This document shows, piece after piece, positions 40,969 through 40,970 of a stretch of 40,970 nt of DNA (within the stretch, counting starts at the first letter, position 1; each line of letters opens with the position of its first letter). The translations under genes and the position numbers were made by a program. Source of the stretch: Clostridiaceae bacterium (GTDB lineage: Bacteria > Bacillota > Clostridia > DSM-8532); the NCBI GenBank assembly GCA_012839205.1, contig DUNT01000105.1:1-40970 (forward strand). The letters are read 5' to 3'. Below the pieces are notes generated by a model. The model searched no databases, was not told where the DNA came from, and saw nothing but the letters and a program-made list of their open reading frames with translations.

Positions 40969-40970
40969 CA

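Overview
The window reads as the chromosome of a low-GC, anaerobic, spore-forming Gram-positive bacterium (class Clostridia). The pointers are AT-rich DNA, strong AGGAGG-type ribosome sites, a spore-lysin-type LysM/GH18 protein, clostridial-type small membrane proteins, an rpsB-tsf-pyrH-frr cluster, and secreted proteins that carry cohesin and dockerin modules. The last point suggests relatives of the cellulosome-bearing clostridia. The species cannot be named from the sequence alone.

Layout. 1-2973: 3'-terminal part of an M18 aminopeptidase, a Xer-type tyrosine recombinase and an SRAP (YedK/HMCES) DNA-protein crosslink protein. 3177-7125 (minus strand): translation block rpsB-tsf, then pyrH-frr, preceded by a ComFB-like protein and a YqeG-type HAD phosphatase. 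7328-10434: an unrecognised membrane protein and a long YyaL-type (DUF255) thioredoxin-fold protein that appears to lack a normal start codon. 10520-13960: class II aldolase, a decayed gene, and a cytosine-deaminase-like amidohydrolase paired with an EamA transporter. 14389-24366: a sugar-uptake locus with an intracellular GH5-like hydrolase, two MalG/MalF-type permeases, a frameshifted lipoprotein binding protein, a divergent YesM/YesN two-component system, a sorbitol-type dehydrogenase and an HD-domain hydrolase. 24828-28976: two related secreted cohesin-dockerin proteins, one a large calcineurin-like phosphoesterase and the other an internally deleted derivative, separated by a decayed copy of the 7.3 kb membrane protein gene. 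29190-32412: an SDR oxidoreductase, the biotin transporter bioY under a probable BirA operator, a PTS-like gene remnant and a LysM-GH18 enzyme. 32595-37371: ilvE, tRNA-Gln, ruvC, and argG-argH under tandem ArgR boxes. 37440-37660: a mobile-type repeat with a tandemly amplified end. 37821-40968: a small unknown protein, a polysaccharide deacetylase, a corrinoid adenosyltransferase, a TIGR04086-like membrane protein and a 39-residue Cys-rich membrane peptide.

How the genes work together. The 14-24 kb locus looks like one regulon: the YesM-like kinase senses an extracellular cue, the YesN-like regulator controls uptake genes, and the imported oligosaccharide is cut inside the cell by the hydrolase and fed to polyol/ketose enzymes. 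A shared TTAACAA...TTGTTA inverted repeat upstream of both the binding-protein gene and the dehydrogenase supports a common regulator.

The most notable signals are the duplicated and partly deleted cohesin-dockerin locus with its GC-rich insert, the AUA (or AUU) start of the YyaL gene, the frameshift in the only binding-protein gene of the sugar locus, and several promoters whose core elements sit inside recognisable operators (rpsB, bioY, argGH).
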